A DNA stretch of 64,000 nucleotides from an uncultured Paludibacter sp. (GTDB lineage: Bacteria > Bacteroidota > Bacteroidia > Bacteroidales > Paludibacteraceae). The stretch is from contig CALCBD010000015.1 in assembly GCA_937897985.1 (NCBI GenBank), positions 1 through 64,000 of the forward strand, written 5' to 3'. Positions 8,219 through 18,014 of the stretch are shown here, in pieces. Within the stretch, counting starts at the first letter, position 1, and every line of letters begins with the position of its first letter. The position numbers were made by a program, and so were the translations under genes. Below the pieces are notes generated by a model, which saw nothing but the letters and a program-made list of their open reading frames with translations, did not search any database and had not been told where the DNA came from.

Positions 8219-9562
8219 TTATTTCGTGACTGATTTCACGGCTCTGTTCCTGATTATCGCTCCTACTGAAGTTTTACCAAATCTGATATAATCAAGTAAT
8301 GGCCTGTTGGAAGGGCATGTATAACTACAGCTGCCACATTCAATACAATCCATCACCCTTTCTTTTTCCATTTCTGTCCACATATTCCTTTCGCTTTGGT
8401 TCATCAACAGAAATGGCTCGAGACCCATTGGACAAACCGTTACACATTTGGTGCAACGAATACAGTTTTTCATGGGTTTGCGAATGGATTCTTCGTCGGG
8501 CATAAACAGAATTCCTGCACTTCCTTTTGCCATCGGTACGTTCAGGTTCATCAACGAACGACCCATCATTGGACCGCCTCCGATAATTTTCCCGGTTCCG
8601 TCAGGTACACCACCGGCCTGATTAACTACCTCTGTGAGTAAAGTTCCGATACGTACCAAATAATTCGACGGACTTACAGCTGATTTACCTGTTACGGTCA
8701 TCACTCTTTCAATCAGTGGTTTATTTTTCTGAACAGCTTCATAAATTGCAAAAGTAGTTCCTACATTCTGAACAACCGCCCCGACTTCAATAGGGAGTGC
8801 ACCACTCGGTACCTGTCGCCCTATGGTTGCGTCTATCAATTGTTTTTCACCCCCCTGCGGATACTGAACTTTCAGGGGAACAACCTCAATACCATTGTAT
8901 TGGCTTGCAATTTTCCGCAGGTTTTCAATAGCATCGGGTTTATTGTTTTCAATTCCGATAACTGCCCTTTTTACGTCCAGTACTTTCATTATGATGGTAA
9001 TACCAACCACAATTTCCTCCCCTTTTTCAAGCATTAACTGATGATCGCAGGTCAGATAAGGTTCGCACTCCACCCCGTTAATTACAAGCACTTCGGCTTT
9101 TTTCCCCGGAGGTGGCGACAATTTCACATGAGCCGGGAACGTGGCACCACCTAAACCAACAATGCCGGCATCCTGAATTTTTCTTAAAATTTCTTCTTTT
9201 GAAAGATGACATTCACGAACAATTTCGCCGCTTCGGTCAATAGTTTCGAGCCATTCGTCACCATCCACATCGATGAAAACTGCCGGTCTTTTATAGCCCG
9301 ATGCATCTAACTGAACATCAATTTTATTCACTTTTCCCGATACCGACGAATGGATATTAGCCGAAATAAACCCGTTTGCCTTACCAATCAGTTGTCCGGC
9401 TTTTACCAAATCACCTTTTTTAACGACCGGTTCACCGGGTGCACCGATATAGTGTGCCAATGGTATCACAACCTGTTTGGGTAATTCTGTTTGTTGAATT
9501 TTTTTCCCTGCTGAAAATTTATTTTCTTTAGGATGAATGCCTCCTATTCTGAATGTTTTCAT
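8219..9562 (-). CDS. rnfC: Rnf complex subunit RnfC
   Basis: Peripheral NADH-reactive subunit of Rnf, 447 residues. The N-terminal barrel-sandwich region (FRIGGIHPKENK, then IPLAHYIGAPGEP) precedes the nucleotide/FMN-binding region marked by GLGGATFPAHVK (about 156-167). Two 4Fe-4S motifs lie near the C terminus: CIRCTKCVTVCP and CIECGSCSYTCP. The domain order matches RnfC and not the NqrA-only form. It follows rnfB after an unusually wide 201-base gap in which I see no gene. Confidence 0.95.
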   Translation of the reverse strand: MKTFRIGGIHPKENKFSAGKKIQQTELPKQVVIPLAHYIGAPGEPVVKKGDLVKAGQLIGKANGFISANIHSSVSGKVNKIDVQLDASGYKRPAVFIDVDGDEWLETIDRSGEIVRECHLSKEEILRKIQDAGIVGLGGATFPAHVKLSPPPGKKAEVLVINGVECEPYLTCDHQLMLEKGEEIVVGITIIMKVLDVKRAVIGIENNKPDAIENLRKIASQYNGIEVVPLKVQYPQGGEKQLIDATIGRQVPSGALPIEVGAVVQNVGTTFAIYEAVQKNKPLIERVMTVTGKSAVSPSNYLVRIGTLLTEVVNQAGGVPDGTGKIIGGGPMMGRSLMNLNVPMAKGSAGILFMPDEESIRKPMKNCIRCTKCVTVCPMGLEPFLLMNQSERNMWTEMEKERVMDCIECGSCSYTCPSNRPLLDYIRFGKTSVGAIIRNRAVKSVTK

Positions 9563-9763
9563 GCGTAAATAATTGTTTTTTTATTATCGCGTGGAACTTG
9601 CATGCCAATTTTCTTATTCTTTGGTGAATCAATGGTAAGCGCAGCTAATACCTCTTGTCATGCCCGTTTCATGTATTATTGATCCTTTTATATTAAGGAA
9701 ACTAATTTTGTTTTACTATAAATTATTGTATGATAATCAGTTAATTATTCCTCAGCGCCTGAA

Positions 9764-10636
9764 TTATGCTTCCACAGGTTCGGCTACCGGAGTCGAAGGT
9801 GCTTCAACTTTGGGTTTTCTGGGTGGAAAATTAAGTTCTACAATTGCATTTGTCGGACAAACTTCAACACATTTCCGGCAAAGTTTACATTTATCGTCGT
9901 GTATGAACGCTAAGTTATTAGTTATTGTAATGGCTTCGTGCGGACAAACTTTTTCACATTTTCCACAGGCAATACAACTTACATCGCACGATTTTTTTGC
10001 AATCGGACCTCTGTCTTCATTTCTGCAACTAACATATATTCTTCTTGATTTCGGTCCTTTCTTTCTGAGTTCAATCAATAACTTCGGACAGGCTTTCACA
10101 CACGCACCACACGAAGTACATTTTTCTTCGTCAACCTCAGGTAATTTTGTTTCAGGATTTACCTTGATGGCGTCAAATTCACACGAAACTTCGCAATCGC
10201 CGAGTCCCAGACAACCGAATGAACAGCCGGTTTCACCACTGTACAGGTTGTGAGCTATAAAACAATGTTTTACGCCATCGTATTCATTCATTCTCGGACG
10301 ATGTTCACAGGTACCGCCACAACGAACAACTGCTACAGTAGGTTCGGCAATAACCGGCACACGACCGAGTATATTAGCCACATTCTCCATAACCGGTGCG
10401 CCACCAACCGGACAATTCAAACCTTCCATTGATTCGGCTTTTACACAAGCTTCGGCAAAAGCCCGGCAACCGGGAAATCCGCAGCCTCCGCAATTTGCAG
10501 ATGGAAGTGCTTCTTCGACCACATCAATTCTGCTATCTTCAAAAACATGAAATTTTTTGGCAGTGAAAAATAATATTACAGCCGAAATTGCTCCGACCAA
10601 ACCAAGCGTAATTAACGATATAAGTATTAAATTCAT
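9764..10636 (-). CDS. rnfB: Rnf complex subunit RnfB, polyferredoxin
   Basis: Electron-entry subunit that accepts electrons from reduced ferredoxin. One N-terminal membrane helix (about 4-26) is followed by the CGGCGFPGC four-cysteine cluster domain (from about residue 49), then several 4Fe-4S motifs: CSFGCLGLGDCEVSC, CTSCGACVKACP, CIACGKCEKVCP and CKLCRKCVEVCP. Length is 290 residues; the last 20 or so (PKVEAPSTPVAEPVEA) are a proline/glutamate-rich tail. It starts 50 bases after the RseC-like gene and is part of the same operon. Confidence 0.95.
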   Translation of the reverse strand: MNLILISLITLGLVGAISAVILFFTAKKFHVFEDSRIDVVEEALPSANCGGCGFPGCRAFAEACVKAESMEGLNCPVGGAPVMENVANILGRVPVIAEPTVAVVRCGGTCEHRPRMNEYDGVKHCFIAHNLYSGETGCSFGCLGLGDCEVSCEFDAIKVNPETKLPEVDEEKCTSCGACVKACPKLLIELRKKGPKSRRIYVSCRNEDRGPIAKKSCDVSCIACGKCEKVCPHEAITITNNLAFIHDDKCKLCRKCVEVCPTNAIVELNFPPRKPKVEAPSTPVAEPVEA

Positions 10637-10686
10637 CTTTGTAATATAATTAATGTTACTTCTGCTTTAATTAATTCAATAATCAT

Positions 10687-11103
10687 CTATAGTTTACTTT
10701 CAATTTGAAACTGAAATTTATCTTTTAATTTTTTATTGAATAATGACAGTATTATATAATAGGGTACTAAAACGGAGAGAGAAATTGTTCCTGAAACAGC
10801 CTCGTTGGCTATAAAATTGCGGGTTACAAAAAGCATGACCAGAATCAGAATAAACGGAATGACAAAAGCTAAAAAAACAGCCAGAAAACCCATCGAACTT
10901 TTACCGCTTATCATCACCATATCACCTGTTTTCAACGACTTGTCGGAACTGACAATATCTATCGTTTTTTCCTCCATGTCCGATGCCGAACAGGCACCCT
11001 TCGCATGGCAGCTGCTGCATGCCGATACCTGAATGATTTGTACCTTGATGTTACCGTTTTCTATAGCAGTAATTATTCCTGAATGTTCAATTTTTTTGCT
11101 CAT
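10687..11103 (-). CDS. RseC/MucC-like positive regulator family protein of rnf operon
   Basis: 138-residue membrane protein. An N-terminal domain contains ACSSCHAKGACSASD (about 28-42), a CxxCxxxxxC cluster typical of RseC/MucC proteins, and two membrane helices follow (about 72-93 and 103-125). In Bacteroidota this gene normally leads the rnf operon; RseC-type proteins elsewhere are linked to reduction of SoxR together with Rnf. The reading frame also opens 7 codons earlier at 11124, but the -7 box at 11133-11140 puts the transcript start next to that codon, so the ATG at 11103 is preferred. Confidence 0.8.
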   Translation of the reverse strand: MSKKIEHSGIITAIENGNIKVQIIQVSACSSCHAKGACSASDMEEKTIDIVSSDKSLKTGDMVMISGKSSMGFLAVFLAFVIPFILILVMLFVTRNFIANEAVSGTISLSVLVPYYIILSLFNKKLKDKFQFQIESKL

Positions 11104-11132
11104 TTTGTAATGTCGACATAGCAATTTGTGCG

Positions 11133-11164
11133 CAAAAGTACATATTATTTGGTATTACATCAAA
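11133..11164 (-). promoter_or_regulatory. Promoter of rnf operon
   Basis: On the minus strand, TTTG (complement of 11161-11164) and TACTTTTG (complement of 11133-11140) are separated by exactly 20 bases. Both match the Bacteroidota consensus. It lies 29 bases before the chosen start of the RseC-like gene. Confidence 0.85.
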
Positions 11165-11761
11165 TCTAATCTACATAAAAATACAAAAAATTATGAACAA
11201 TTTAGTATCTGTTTGATATTGTGATATTTACATTTGATTTTATGGCCATTATTTTTTATGATTTTAAATAGCCTGCACAAATTCACAAATTATGAGCAAT
11301 TATTTAACAAATTTTACTGTCAATGTGTAATCGTTGTTAGCAGAATTAATCTGAAATTCAGCTTATTCAGTGAACAGAATTTAAAAAACTGTTGTCTAAT
11401 TACTTTTTTTAATTGGCATACCAAAATAAAAATGTGAACACGAACATTTCCTTTTTACATAAAGAAATGAACAATCAATGTGGTAAACCCCGGCGACCTG
11501 ATTGCAGATATTGATCACTTCTTATTTCTGCATTTTTCAGCTTTAATTCATAAGTTTTCGAATTAATTATCCGAAAATGAATTAATCTGATTCAAAATAT
11601 GAAATTGCGTACTTCTGTCTGTTTCAAAAACCTGTCTGAAGTTGAATGAGAGACAGGTTAAAATATTAAATAATGTTAATATAAAATCTTTTTTATTTTA
11701 CTCAATCGTCTGATAATATGAATCTTAATATATTTCGAAGATGTATAATATAAAAATATAT
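11165..11761. other. Long non-coding gap with two hairpins
   Basis: About 600 bases between the divergent rnf and efflux operons without a credible gene. Two inverted repeats stand out: 11543-11585 (9-bp outer arms TTAATTCAT/ATGAATTAA around a 5-bp TTTCG/CGAAA stem) and 11629-11659 (AACCTGTCT/AGACAGGTT with a 13-base loop). On the minus strand the second is followed by TTTTTG, like a weak terminator. Confidence 0.5.
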
Positions 11762-11786
11762 GGTACTATGTATTGCAAGGTACTAT
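11762..11786. repeat. Direct repeat GGTACTAT at efflux promoter
   Basis: GGTACTAT occurs at 11762-11769 and 11779-11786, 17 bases start to start, on either side of the TTG of the -33 element. The position suggests a regulator-binding site, but the repeat is short and the regulator is not known. Confidence 0.4.
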
Positions 11787-11803
11787 AATATCATATATAT
11801 TTG
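11773..11803 (+). promoter_or_regulatory. Promoter of efflux operon
   Basis: TTG at 11773-11775 and TATATTTG at 11796-11803, spaced 20 bases. It predicts a leader of roughly 100 bases before the first gene at 11909. Confidence 0.8.
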
Positions 11804-11908
11804 CAAAGTTTTATTGTTATTCGATATATAAATAATCTTATTCATAAAAAACACATACATAAAGGAGCAAAAATTCTTTATAAAAAATAATATGAAAATT
11901 AAAAGAGC

Positions 11909-12586
11909 ATGATTACACTTACGAACATAAACAAAACTTATTACACCGAAGCCACTTCATTACATGTATTAAAAGGTATTGATCTGCATATTTCAAAAGC
12001 TGAATATGTTTCAATCATGGGTGCCTCAGGGTCCGGAAAGTCAACATTACTGAATATTCTCGGCATATTGGATAATTATGATACCGGCGACTACTACCTT
12101 GATAATAAATTAATTAAGAATTTAAGTGAAAAACAATCAGCCGCTTACAGGAACGAAATGATAGGTTTTGTATTCCAGTCCTTCAACCTGATTAATTTTA
12201 AGAATGCGCTCGAAAACGTAGCATTACCGCTTTATTACAAAAACATAAACCGTAAACGCCGGAATATTATTGCAATGGAATATCTCGACCGGATGGGACT
12301 TAAAGAATGGGCTTTGCACATGCCCAACGAAATGTCGGGCGGACAAAAACAACGTGTAGCCATAGCCCGGGCCATTATTTCGCAACCTAAAATATTACTT
12401 GCCGACGAACCTACCGGTGCACTCGATAGTCATACCACCGAAGAAGTAATGAAAGTGCTGAAAGAATTGAACGATAACGGACTTACTACTATCGTGGTAA
12501 CTCACGAAAAAGCAGTTGCCGACGAAACACATAAAATCATTCATATTAAGGACGGATTAATTGAAAGTATTGAAAATCGCCGATAA
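11909..12586 (+). CDS. MacB/LolD-type ABC transporter ATPase
   Basis: 225-residue cytoplasmic ATPase. Walker A is GASGSGKST (about 38-46), then a Q-loop in FVFQSFNLI, signature MSGGQKQRVAIARA, Walker B ILLADEPTGALD and H-loop VTHE. This is the LolD/MacB-ATPase class, which drives mechanotransmission permeases and not substrate channels. It is the first gene of a five-gene operon with two FtsX/MacB permeases, a MacA-like adaptor and a TolC-like channel, so it should power tripartite export from the periplasm. Substrate unknown. Confidence 0.93.
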   Translation: MITLTNINKTYYTEATSLHVLKGIDLHISKAEYVSIMGASGSGKSTLLNILGILDNYDTGDYYLDNKLIKNLSEKQSAAYRNEMIGFVFQSFNLINFKNALENVALPLYYKNINRKRRNIIAMEYLDRMGLKEWALHMPNEMSGGQKQRVAIARAIISQPKILLADEPTGALDSHTTEEVMKVLKELNDNGLTTIVVTHEKAVADETHKIIHIKDGLIESIENRR

Positions 12587-12587
12587 T

Positions 12588-12637
12588 TTTTTTCTGTCAT
12601 TCTGCTGCTTTTGAAGCACTGCTCATGACAAAAAAAC
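12588..12637 (+). other. Imperfect hairpin after efflux ATPase gene
   Basis: TGTCAT (12595-12600) pairs with ATGACA (12625-12630), flanked by T and A runs, and TGCTT/AAGCA pairs inside. It sits in the 127-base gap between the ATPase and the first permease gene and might modulate read-through. Confidence 0.35.
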
Positions 12638-12713
12638 CGGATTTTTCTACCATAATTTATAATTAAACGAAAGAAATTATTTTAACATTAAATACCCGGA
12701 AGGATTTACATCA

Positions 12714-13961
12714 ATGAACATTCTACAGGAAATATTATCCGGACTAAAACAAAATAAGCTCAGAACAATTCTCACGGGACTGTCGGTTTCGTGGGGAATA
12801 TTCATACTGATAGTTCTGATGAGTGCTGGTAACGGTTTAAAAAACGGCGTTACCTCCAACTTCAGTACCCGTTCCACCAATATGGTTCAAATGTGGTCAG
12901 GCAGGTCATCGTTACCATATAAGGGTTTGAAAAGCGGACGTTCGCTCAATTTTGCTGACAAACAGGTGGGCGATCTGGAGGAAAAAATGGTTGAAACAAG
13001 TGATCAGACAGGTGTGATTGAAAAAACAATGATCGTTACTTTTAATAATGAATACGGTTCATTCTCGATAAACGGTGTAAGACCTGCCTACAACGATATT
13101 TTTAATCTGAAATTCGAACAGGGGAACGGCCGTTTTATCAATACTTCCGATTTAAACAATCAAAATAAAGTGATTGTAATTGACAAAAAAATTGCTGAAA
13201 CCTTATTTAAAAACACAGAAGCACTCGGAAATTATGTAAAAGTGGGCGAAGTAATGTTCAAAGTGATAGGTATCAATACAAAAAAGGAACGTTTCGGCGA
13301 TGGCTCAGCTTATATTCCGTTTACAACTGCTCAGTCGATTTTCAATCCGGATAAAAAGTTTTATAACATGGCTATGAAAGTTAACGGTCTGAAAACCAAA
13401 GAAGAAAACGAACAATTTAACGATCGGCTGAAACAAACGATGGCTCAGAGTCTGCGATTTGATCCGAAGGACACACAGGCACTCTGGCTGTGGAATTCGC
13501 AAAGGGATTATATCGAAACCATGAAAATTTTTGGCGGAATCAGCATATTTGTTACCATAATCGGAATTTTCACACTGATTGCAGGGATTGTGGGTGTTAG
13601 CAATATCATGTTGGTTTCGGTCAAGGAAAGAACACGTGAGATTGGCATACGTAAGGCAATTGGAGCCCAACCGGCAGGCATACTAACTTCAATAATTATC
13701 GAATCAATATTAATTACCACTGTATTCGGATATATAGGTATGATAGCAGGGGTGGGTCTATCCGAAGTTGTAAATTTAATTTTACAACAATCAGCTGCTC
13801 AAAGTGATACAGGAATGTCGGTATTTAAAGATCCTACTGTCGACCTGACTTATGTCTTTGTTTCGACAGCAATACTTATCATCGCAGGAGTTATTGCAGG
13901 ATATATGCCGGCAAGAAAAGCTGTTAGAATAAAACCTATTGAAGCCATGAGGGAAGAATAG
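12714..13961 (+). CDS. MacB-type ABC permease, first copy
   Basis: 415-residue inner-membrane permease of the MacB/FtsX fold without a fused ATPase. The N-terminal segment ILTGLSVSWGIFILIVLM is the first membrane helix, followed by a MacB periplasmic core domain (about 45-270) and three C-terminal helices. The family signature ERTREIGIRKAIGA (about 306-319) is clear, and the tail AVRIKPIEAMREE is typical. It pairs with the ATPase upstream and a second, diverged permease downstream. The two permeases may form a heterodimer, which is inferred from one-operon paralogy. Confidence 0.92.
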   Translation: MNILQEILSGLKQNKLRTILTGLSVSWGIFILIVLMSAGNGLKNGVTSNFSTRSTNMVQMWSGRSSLPYKGLKSGRSLNFADKQVGDLEEKMVETSDQTGVIEKTMIVTFNNEYGSFSINGVRPAYNDIFNLKFEQGNGRFINTSDLNNQNKVIVIDKKIAETLFKNTEALGNYVKVGEVMFKVIGINTKKERFGDGSAYIPFTTAQSIFNPDKKFYNMAMKVNGLKTKEENEQFNDRLKQTMAQSLRFDPKDTQALWLWNSQRDYIETMKIFGGISIFVTIIGIFTLIAGIVGVSNIMLVSVKERTREIGIRKAIGAQPAGILTSIIIESILITTVFGYIGMIAGVGLSEVVNLILQQSAAQSDTGMSVFKDPTVDLTYVFVSTAILIIAGVIAGYMPARKAVRIKPIEAMREE

Positions 13962-14045
13962 AATGTGATTGAGCCAATTTGTTAATGATTTGAACAGCAA
14001 TCAAATTATAAATGAAAAAACATTTAGGAACAAACTGAAAAATAA

Positions 14046-15368
14046 ATGAAGAATACGGATAATATAAATAAGACAGAAAAAAAAGTCAGTTCAGCAGGAA
14101 TACTGAACGATTTCAGAGGTTTTTTTGATGCAGACAGGTGGCAGGAGATTTGGATCACCATCACTCACAATAAATCGAGGAGTGTGATGACAGCATTCGG
14201 CGTATTCTGGGGAATGTTTATGCTGGTAGCCATGGTAGGTTCGGGAGTAGCTCTGCAGCGGGGCATGAACTCGCAGATTGAAGGTTTTGCTACAAATTCA
14301 TGCTTTATCTGGACTGAACAAACATCGGAACCGTACAAAGGTTTTAAAAAAGGACGAAACTGGAATATGGAAAATGAAGATATCACGGTTATTTTAAACA
14401 CTGTACCCGAAATACAGCACATTGCACCCGTACTTTTTGGCGGAGGAGGAACCAACAATGTAACCCGCAATGATAAAGCCGGAAGTTTCAGAATGAAAGG
14501 CAATTATCCATCATACAACAGTATTGACGAGAGTATCATGATTACAGGCCGGTATATTAATGATATTGATATTGCCGAAAAAAGAAAAGTATGTGTCATA
14601 GGCGAAAGAGTCAACGAAGTACTATTCCCCAACAACGAAGATCCTTTGGGCAAAAACATTCAGGTAAACGGAATTTATTTTCAGGTCATAGGTGTGGCCC
14701 GTCACACTTCAAATGTAAATATAGGAGGTGACCCGAAGGAAACTGTGGTATTACCGTTCACCACTATGCAACAGGCATTTAATCAGGGAAATACAGTTCA
14801 TTTTATCGCAGCAACAGCTCAACCCGGAATCAAGGTAAAAGTAATTGAAGATAAAATAAAGAACGTACTGAAAAACCGTCACAATATTTCACCTGATGAT
14901 AAAACAGCAGTAGGCGGAATGAATATCGAGGATCAGTTCACAATGTTTCTGTATCTCGGCATTGGGATTGCGAGCCTGATATGGATTGTAGGTTTGGGTA
15001 CTCTAATGGCCGGTGGAATAGGTGTCAGCAACATAATGCTGGTCACGGTCCGTGAACGAACACGCGAAATCGGGATTCGCAGAGCATTGGGTGCAACACC
15101 CCGCAACATAATAACTCAAATTCTGAGTGAGAGTGTAGTACTCACCATCATTGCAGGTGTTGGTGGAATCATGCTCGGAGTAGGTTTGTTACAAATTGTC
15201 GGGTTGGCCTTAAGTCAGGGCGATCAGTTTTTCAAAGATCCCCAGATAAGTTTTACTGTGGCGATATCAGCTTTATTTATTTTAGTGATTATCGGACTTT
15301 TAGCAGGTTTCTTACCGGCAAACCGCGCTATGAGTATCAAACCCATCGAAGCCATCAGAGAAGAATAA
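14046..15368 (+). CDS. MacB-type ABC permease, second copy
   Basis: 440-residue paralogue of the preceding permease. It has a longer N-terminal cytoplasmic stretch (about 45 residues including WQEIWITITHNKSRS) before the first helix, FGVFWGMFMLVAMVGSGV. A periplasmic core domain follows, then three C-terminal helices and the signature RERTREIGIRRALGA. It ends SIKPIEAIREE. It starts 84 bases after the first permease. Probably the second half of the transporter dimer. Confidence 0.92.
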   Translation: MKNTDNINKTEKKVSSAGILNDFRGFFDADRWQEIWITITHNKSRSVMTAFGVFWGMFMLVAMVGSGVALQRGMNSQIEGFATNSCFIWTEQTSEPYKGFKKGRNWNMENEDITVILNTVPEIQHIAPVLFGGGGTNNVTRNDKAGSFRMKGNYPSYNSIDESIMITGRYINDIDIAEKRKVCVIGERVNEVLFPNNEDPLGKNIQVNGIYFQVIGVARHTSNVNIGGDPKETVVLPFTTMQQAFNQGNTVHFIAATAQPGIKVKVIEDKIKNVLKNRHNISPDDKTAVGGMNIEDQFTMFLYLGIGIASLIWIVGLGTLMAGGIGVSNIMLVTVRERTREIGIRRALGATPRNIITQILSESVVLTIIAGVGGIMLGVGLLQIVGLALSQGDQFFKDPQISFTVAISALFILVIIGLLAGFLPANRAMSIKPIEAIREE

Positions 15369-15438
15369 TAAAACTGTGATAATCAAATATTTAAAAATAA
15401 AATCAATTAACAAAAGAAATAATTAATCAGGTATTTAT

Positions 15439-16560
15439 ATGAAAAAGTTTTTTAGAATTTTTATGCTCAGCATATTAGCATTAGCAGTCATAGGAACATT
15501 TTATTTTTTGTGGAAAAAATCACGGCCGGTCGAAAAAAAATATAATGTTGAGACAGTAATTCAGGGCAATATCGAGAAACGAACAGTAGCCACAGGTAAA
15601 GTCGAACCACGCAACGAAATTCTTATCAAACCTCAAATGTCGGGAATTATTGCCGAGATTTATAAAGAGGCCGGACAGTTAGTAAAAGCAGGCGATGTTA
15701 TTGCCAAAATTAAAGTAATTCCGGACATGGTGAGTCTGAATTCAGCTGAATCGCGTGTTCAGCTTGCACAGATAGCTTATGATCAGTCAAAACGAAACTT
15801 CGATCGCGATCAGAAACTTTTCAATGAAAAAGTAATTTCGAAAGAAGAATTTGAAAAGTCAGAACTTCAGTATTTTAATAATAAGGAGGAATTGAAAGCC
15901 GCCAAAGACAATTTGAGTCTGATTCGTGATGGTATTTCAAATGATAAATCACAAATCACCAACACCCTTGTACGCTCAACAATCAACGGAACTATACTTA
16001 ATGTACCGGTCAAAGTGGGAAATTCAGTGATTCAATCGAATAATTTTAACGATGGTACAACCATAGCTTCGGTAGCCAATATGAACGATATGCTTTTTGT
16101 GGGAAAGCTGGACGAAACTGAAGTTGGACGTATCAGGACAGGAATGCCGATGGACATTACCATAGGAGCATTGCAGGACATAAAACTCACCGCCACTCTC
16201 GAATATATTTCACCTAAAGGTGTAGAAGAAAACGGTGCTATCATGTTCGAAATGAAAGCTGCTGTCAAAGTACCATCCGACTTATTTATCAGAGCAGGTT
16301 ACAGTGCAAACGCCGAAATTGTTCTGAGCAAAGCCGAAAATGTTTTAACAGTACCCGAAAGTTGTGTCGAATTCAGCAACGATTCAACATTTGTTTACCT
16401 CCAAAGCAAAAAAGACCCAAATGTATTTGAAAAGAAACAGGTCAAAATCGGAATGTCAGACGGGATCAAAATTGAAGTTAAAAGCGGTTTAAAAGCAAAA
16501 GACAAAATCCGTGGTGCCGAAATTACGGATAAAAAACCTGAAACACCTAAATCCAAATAA
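15439..16560 (+). CDS. MacA/HlyD-type periplasmic adaptor
   Basis: Membrane-fusion protein linking the ABC permeases to the outer-membrane channel. 373 residues: an N-terminal membrane anchor (about 5-24), a biotinyl-lipoyl-like half (VEPRNEILIKPQMSGIIAEI), a coiled-coil hairpin (about 100-170, rich in K/E/Q), the second lipoyl half (STINGTILNVPVKVGNSV), a beta-barrel region and a polar lysine-rich C terminus. It lacks a lipobox, so it is probably anchored by the uncleaved helix. It lies between the permeases and the TolC-like gene. Confidence 0.9.
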   Translation: MKKFFRIFMLSILALAVIGTFYFLWKKSRPVEKKYNVETVIQGNIEKRTVATGKVEPRNEILIKPQMSGIIAEIYKEAGQLVKAGDVIAKIKVIPDMVSLNSAESRVQLAQIAYDQSKRNFDRDQKLFNEKVISKEEFEKSELQYFNNKEELKAAKDNLSLIRDGISNDKSQITNTLVRSTINGTILNVPVKVGNSVIQSNNFNDGTTIASVANMNDMLFVGKLDETEVGRIRTGMPMDITIGALQDIKLTATLEYISPKGVEENGAIMFEMKAAVKVPSDLFIRAGYSANAEIVLSKAENVLTVPESCVEFSNDSTFVYLQSKKDPNVFEKKQVKIGMSDGIKIEVKSGLKAKDKIRGAEITDKKPETPKSK

Positions 16561-16652
16561 TTAACCACATTATTTTAAAAGTTACTTTACATTCAAAGTA
16601 TATAATGTTTTTTTGTAACAAATTTTAAAATAAGCTCAATACAATTTACAAA

Positions 16653-17918
16653 ATGAGAAAAATTATCATTATTATCGGGGCTTTAATAGCAGCATTACTT
16701 GCACACGCCGAACAACCATGGACACTTCAGCAATGTGTCGATACGGCATTGGTCAATAACCGGAACATCAAACAAAAAGAACTTACACGCAAAAACAGCG
16801 AAATTGCGTACCAACAGGCACGCAATAATTTGCTACCCAATCTGAATGCTTCGGCAAGTCAGGCCTGGAGTTTCGGGCGGTCGCAAATAGCTGATGGAAC
16901 CTATCAAAACCTCAATGTATCCAACACTTCGTTTAGTCTGTCAAGTGGTATCACCCTGTTCGACGGTTTAAGAATGAAGCACAACATTGATTTGAAAATG
17001 GCCGAATTAAAAAATTCGGAAGCTAATCTCGAAAAAATCAGACAGGACATCATTTTAAGTGTGTCCACGGCATTTTTACAGGTTTTGCTGAACAAAGAGC
17101 TATTGCAACTTGCTGACAATCAGTTGAAACTAACATTAGCAAAAATTGAGCAGCAGCAAGCCATGGTAAATTCGGGAAAATTAGCCGAAGGTGAAATGCT
17201 TGAACTGATTGCTCAGAAATCGAACGAAGAACTTAACAGGACCCAGGCTGAAAATTCGCTGAAACTTTCATTGCTTGATTTGGCACAAATACTTGAACTT
17301 GAAAATTTTGAACAATTGGATGTGGTGGTTCCTATGGATTTACTTAGTATTCAGCTGGAATTACTCAATGCCGATGCGGTTTATCAAAGTGCATTAACCA
17401 GCAGGCCTGAAATAAAAAGTGCCGAACTGCAACTAAAGAGCAGTGAAAAGAACGTACAGATTGCAAAATCGTATTTCTTACCGTCTTTAAGTTTTGGTGC
17501 AAGTGTGGGCGGTGGCTATTACAACTCGGTAAGCACACCTCTCAGTACCAATCTGGGTTTCAGTCTTTCGGTGCCTGTTTTCAACAAAATGGAAACTCAT
17601 AATCAGGTTAAATCTGCAAAAATCAATGTTGAAAGTAACCGTCTGAACGTTGAAAACACAAAAATTGAACTTCGTAAAAACATACAACAAGCTTATTTCA
17701 ATGCAGTTGCAGCTAAATCAAAATGGGACGCAGCTCAAAAATCCGAATTAGCCAGCAAAGAAGCTTACAGATTTTCGAACCAGAAATTTGAAAGTGGACG
17801 TGCTACAGTCTATGAACTGTATCAGGCAAAAAATAACCTTTCAAAAGCACAGTCTCAAATTGTACAGGCCAAATACGAATACGTGTTCCGGTTAAAAATT
17901 CTGGAATTGATGAAATAA
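16653..17918 (+). CDS. TolC-family outer-membrane efflux protein
   Basis: 421-residue outer-membrane channel subunit. Signal peptide about residues 1-19 (ending LLAHAEQPW), then two repeats of the outer-membrane efflux domain. WTLQQCVDTALVNNRNI near the N terminus and the long Q/N/A-rich helices are typical; a second repeat starts near residue 245 with ALTSRPEIKSAELQLKSSE. It completes the tripartite exporter encoded by the four preceding genes, 92 bases after the adaptor gene. Confidence 0.9.
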   Translation: MRKIIIIIGALIAALLAHAEQPWTLQQCVDTALVNNRNIKQKELTRKNSEIAYQQARNNLLPNLNASASQAWSFGRSQIADGTYQNLNVSNTSFSLSSGITLFDGLRMKHNIDLKMAELKNSEANLEKIRQDIILSVSTAFLQVLLNKELLQLADNQLKLTLAKIEQQQAMVNSGKLAEGEMLELIAQKSNEELNRTQAENSLKLSLLDLAQILELENFEQLDVVVPMDLLSIQLELLNADAVYQSALTSRPEIKSAELQLKSSEKNVQIAKSYFLPSLSFGASVGGGYYNSVSTPLSTNLGFSLSVPVFNKMETHNQVKSAKINVESNRLNVENTKIELRKNIQQAYFNAVAAKSKWDAAQKSELASKEAYRFSNQKFESGRATVYELYQAKNNLSKAQSQIVQAKYEYVFRLKILELMK

Positions 17919-18014
17919 GAATTAATGTTTGCCGGTAAAACTATTTGTGGGGCCGGTAGATAAATGGCAAATATAAAAAACAGTAAAATGCTGAAATCTT
18001 TTAATAATTTATAA

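Noticed and set aside
9660..10253. 197-codon plus-strand frame opposite rnfB
   Set aside because: Mirror of the rnfB reading frame; rnfB has clear cysteine motifs.
11234..11437. Open frame of 67 codons in the non-coding gap
   Set aside because: AT-rich, no domain, no promoter-to-start match; composition like chance.
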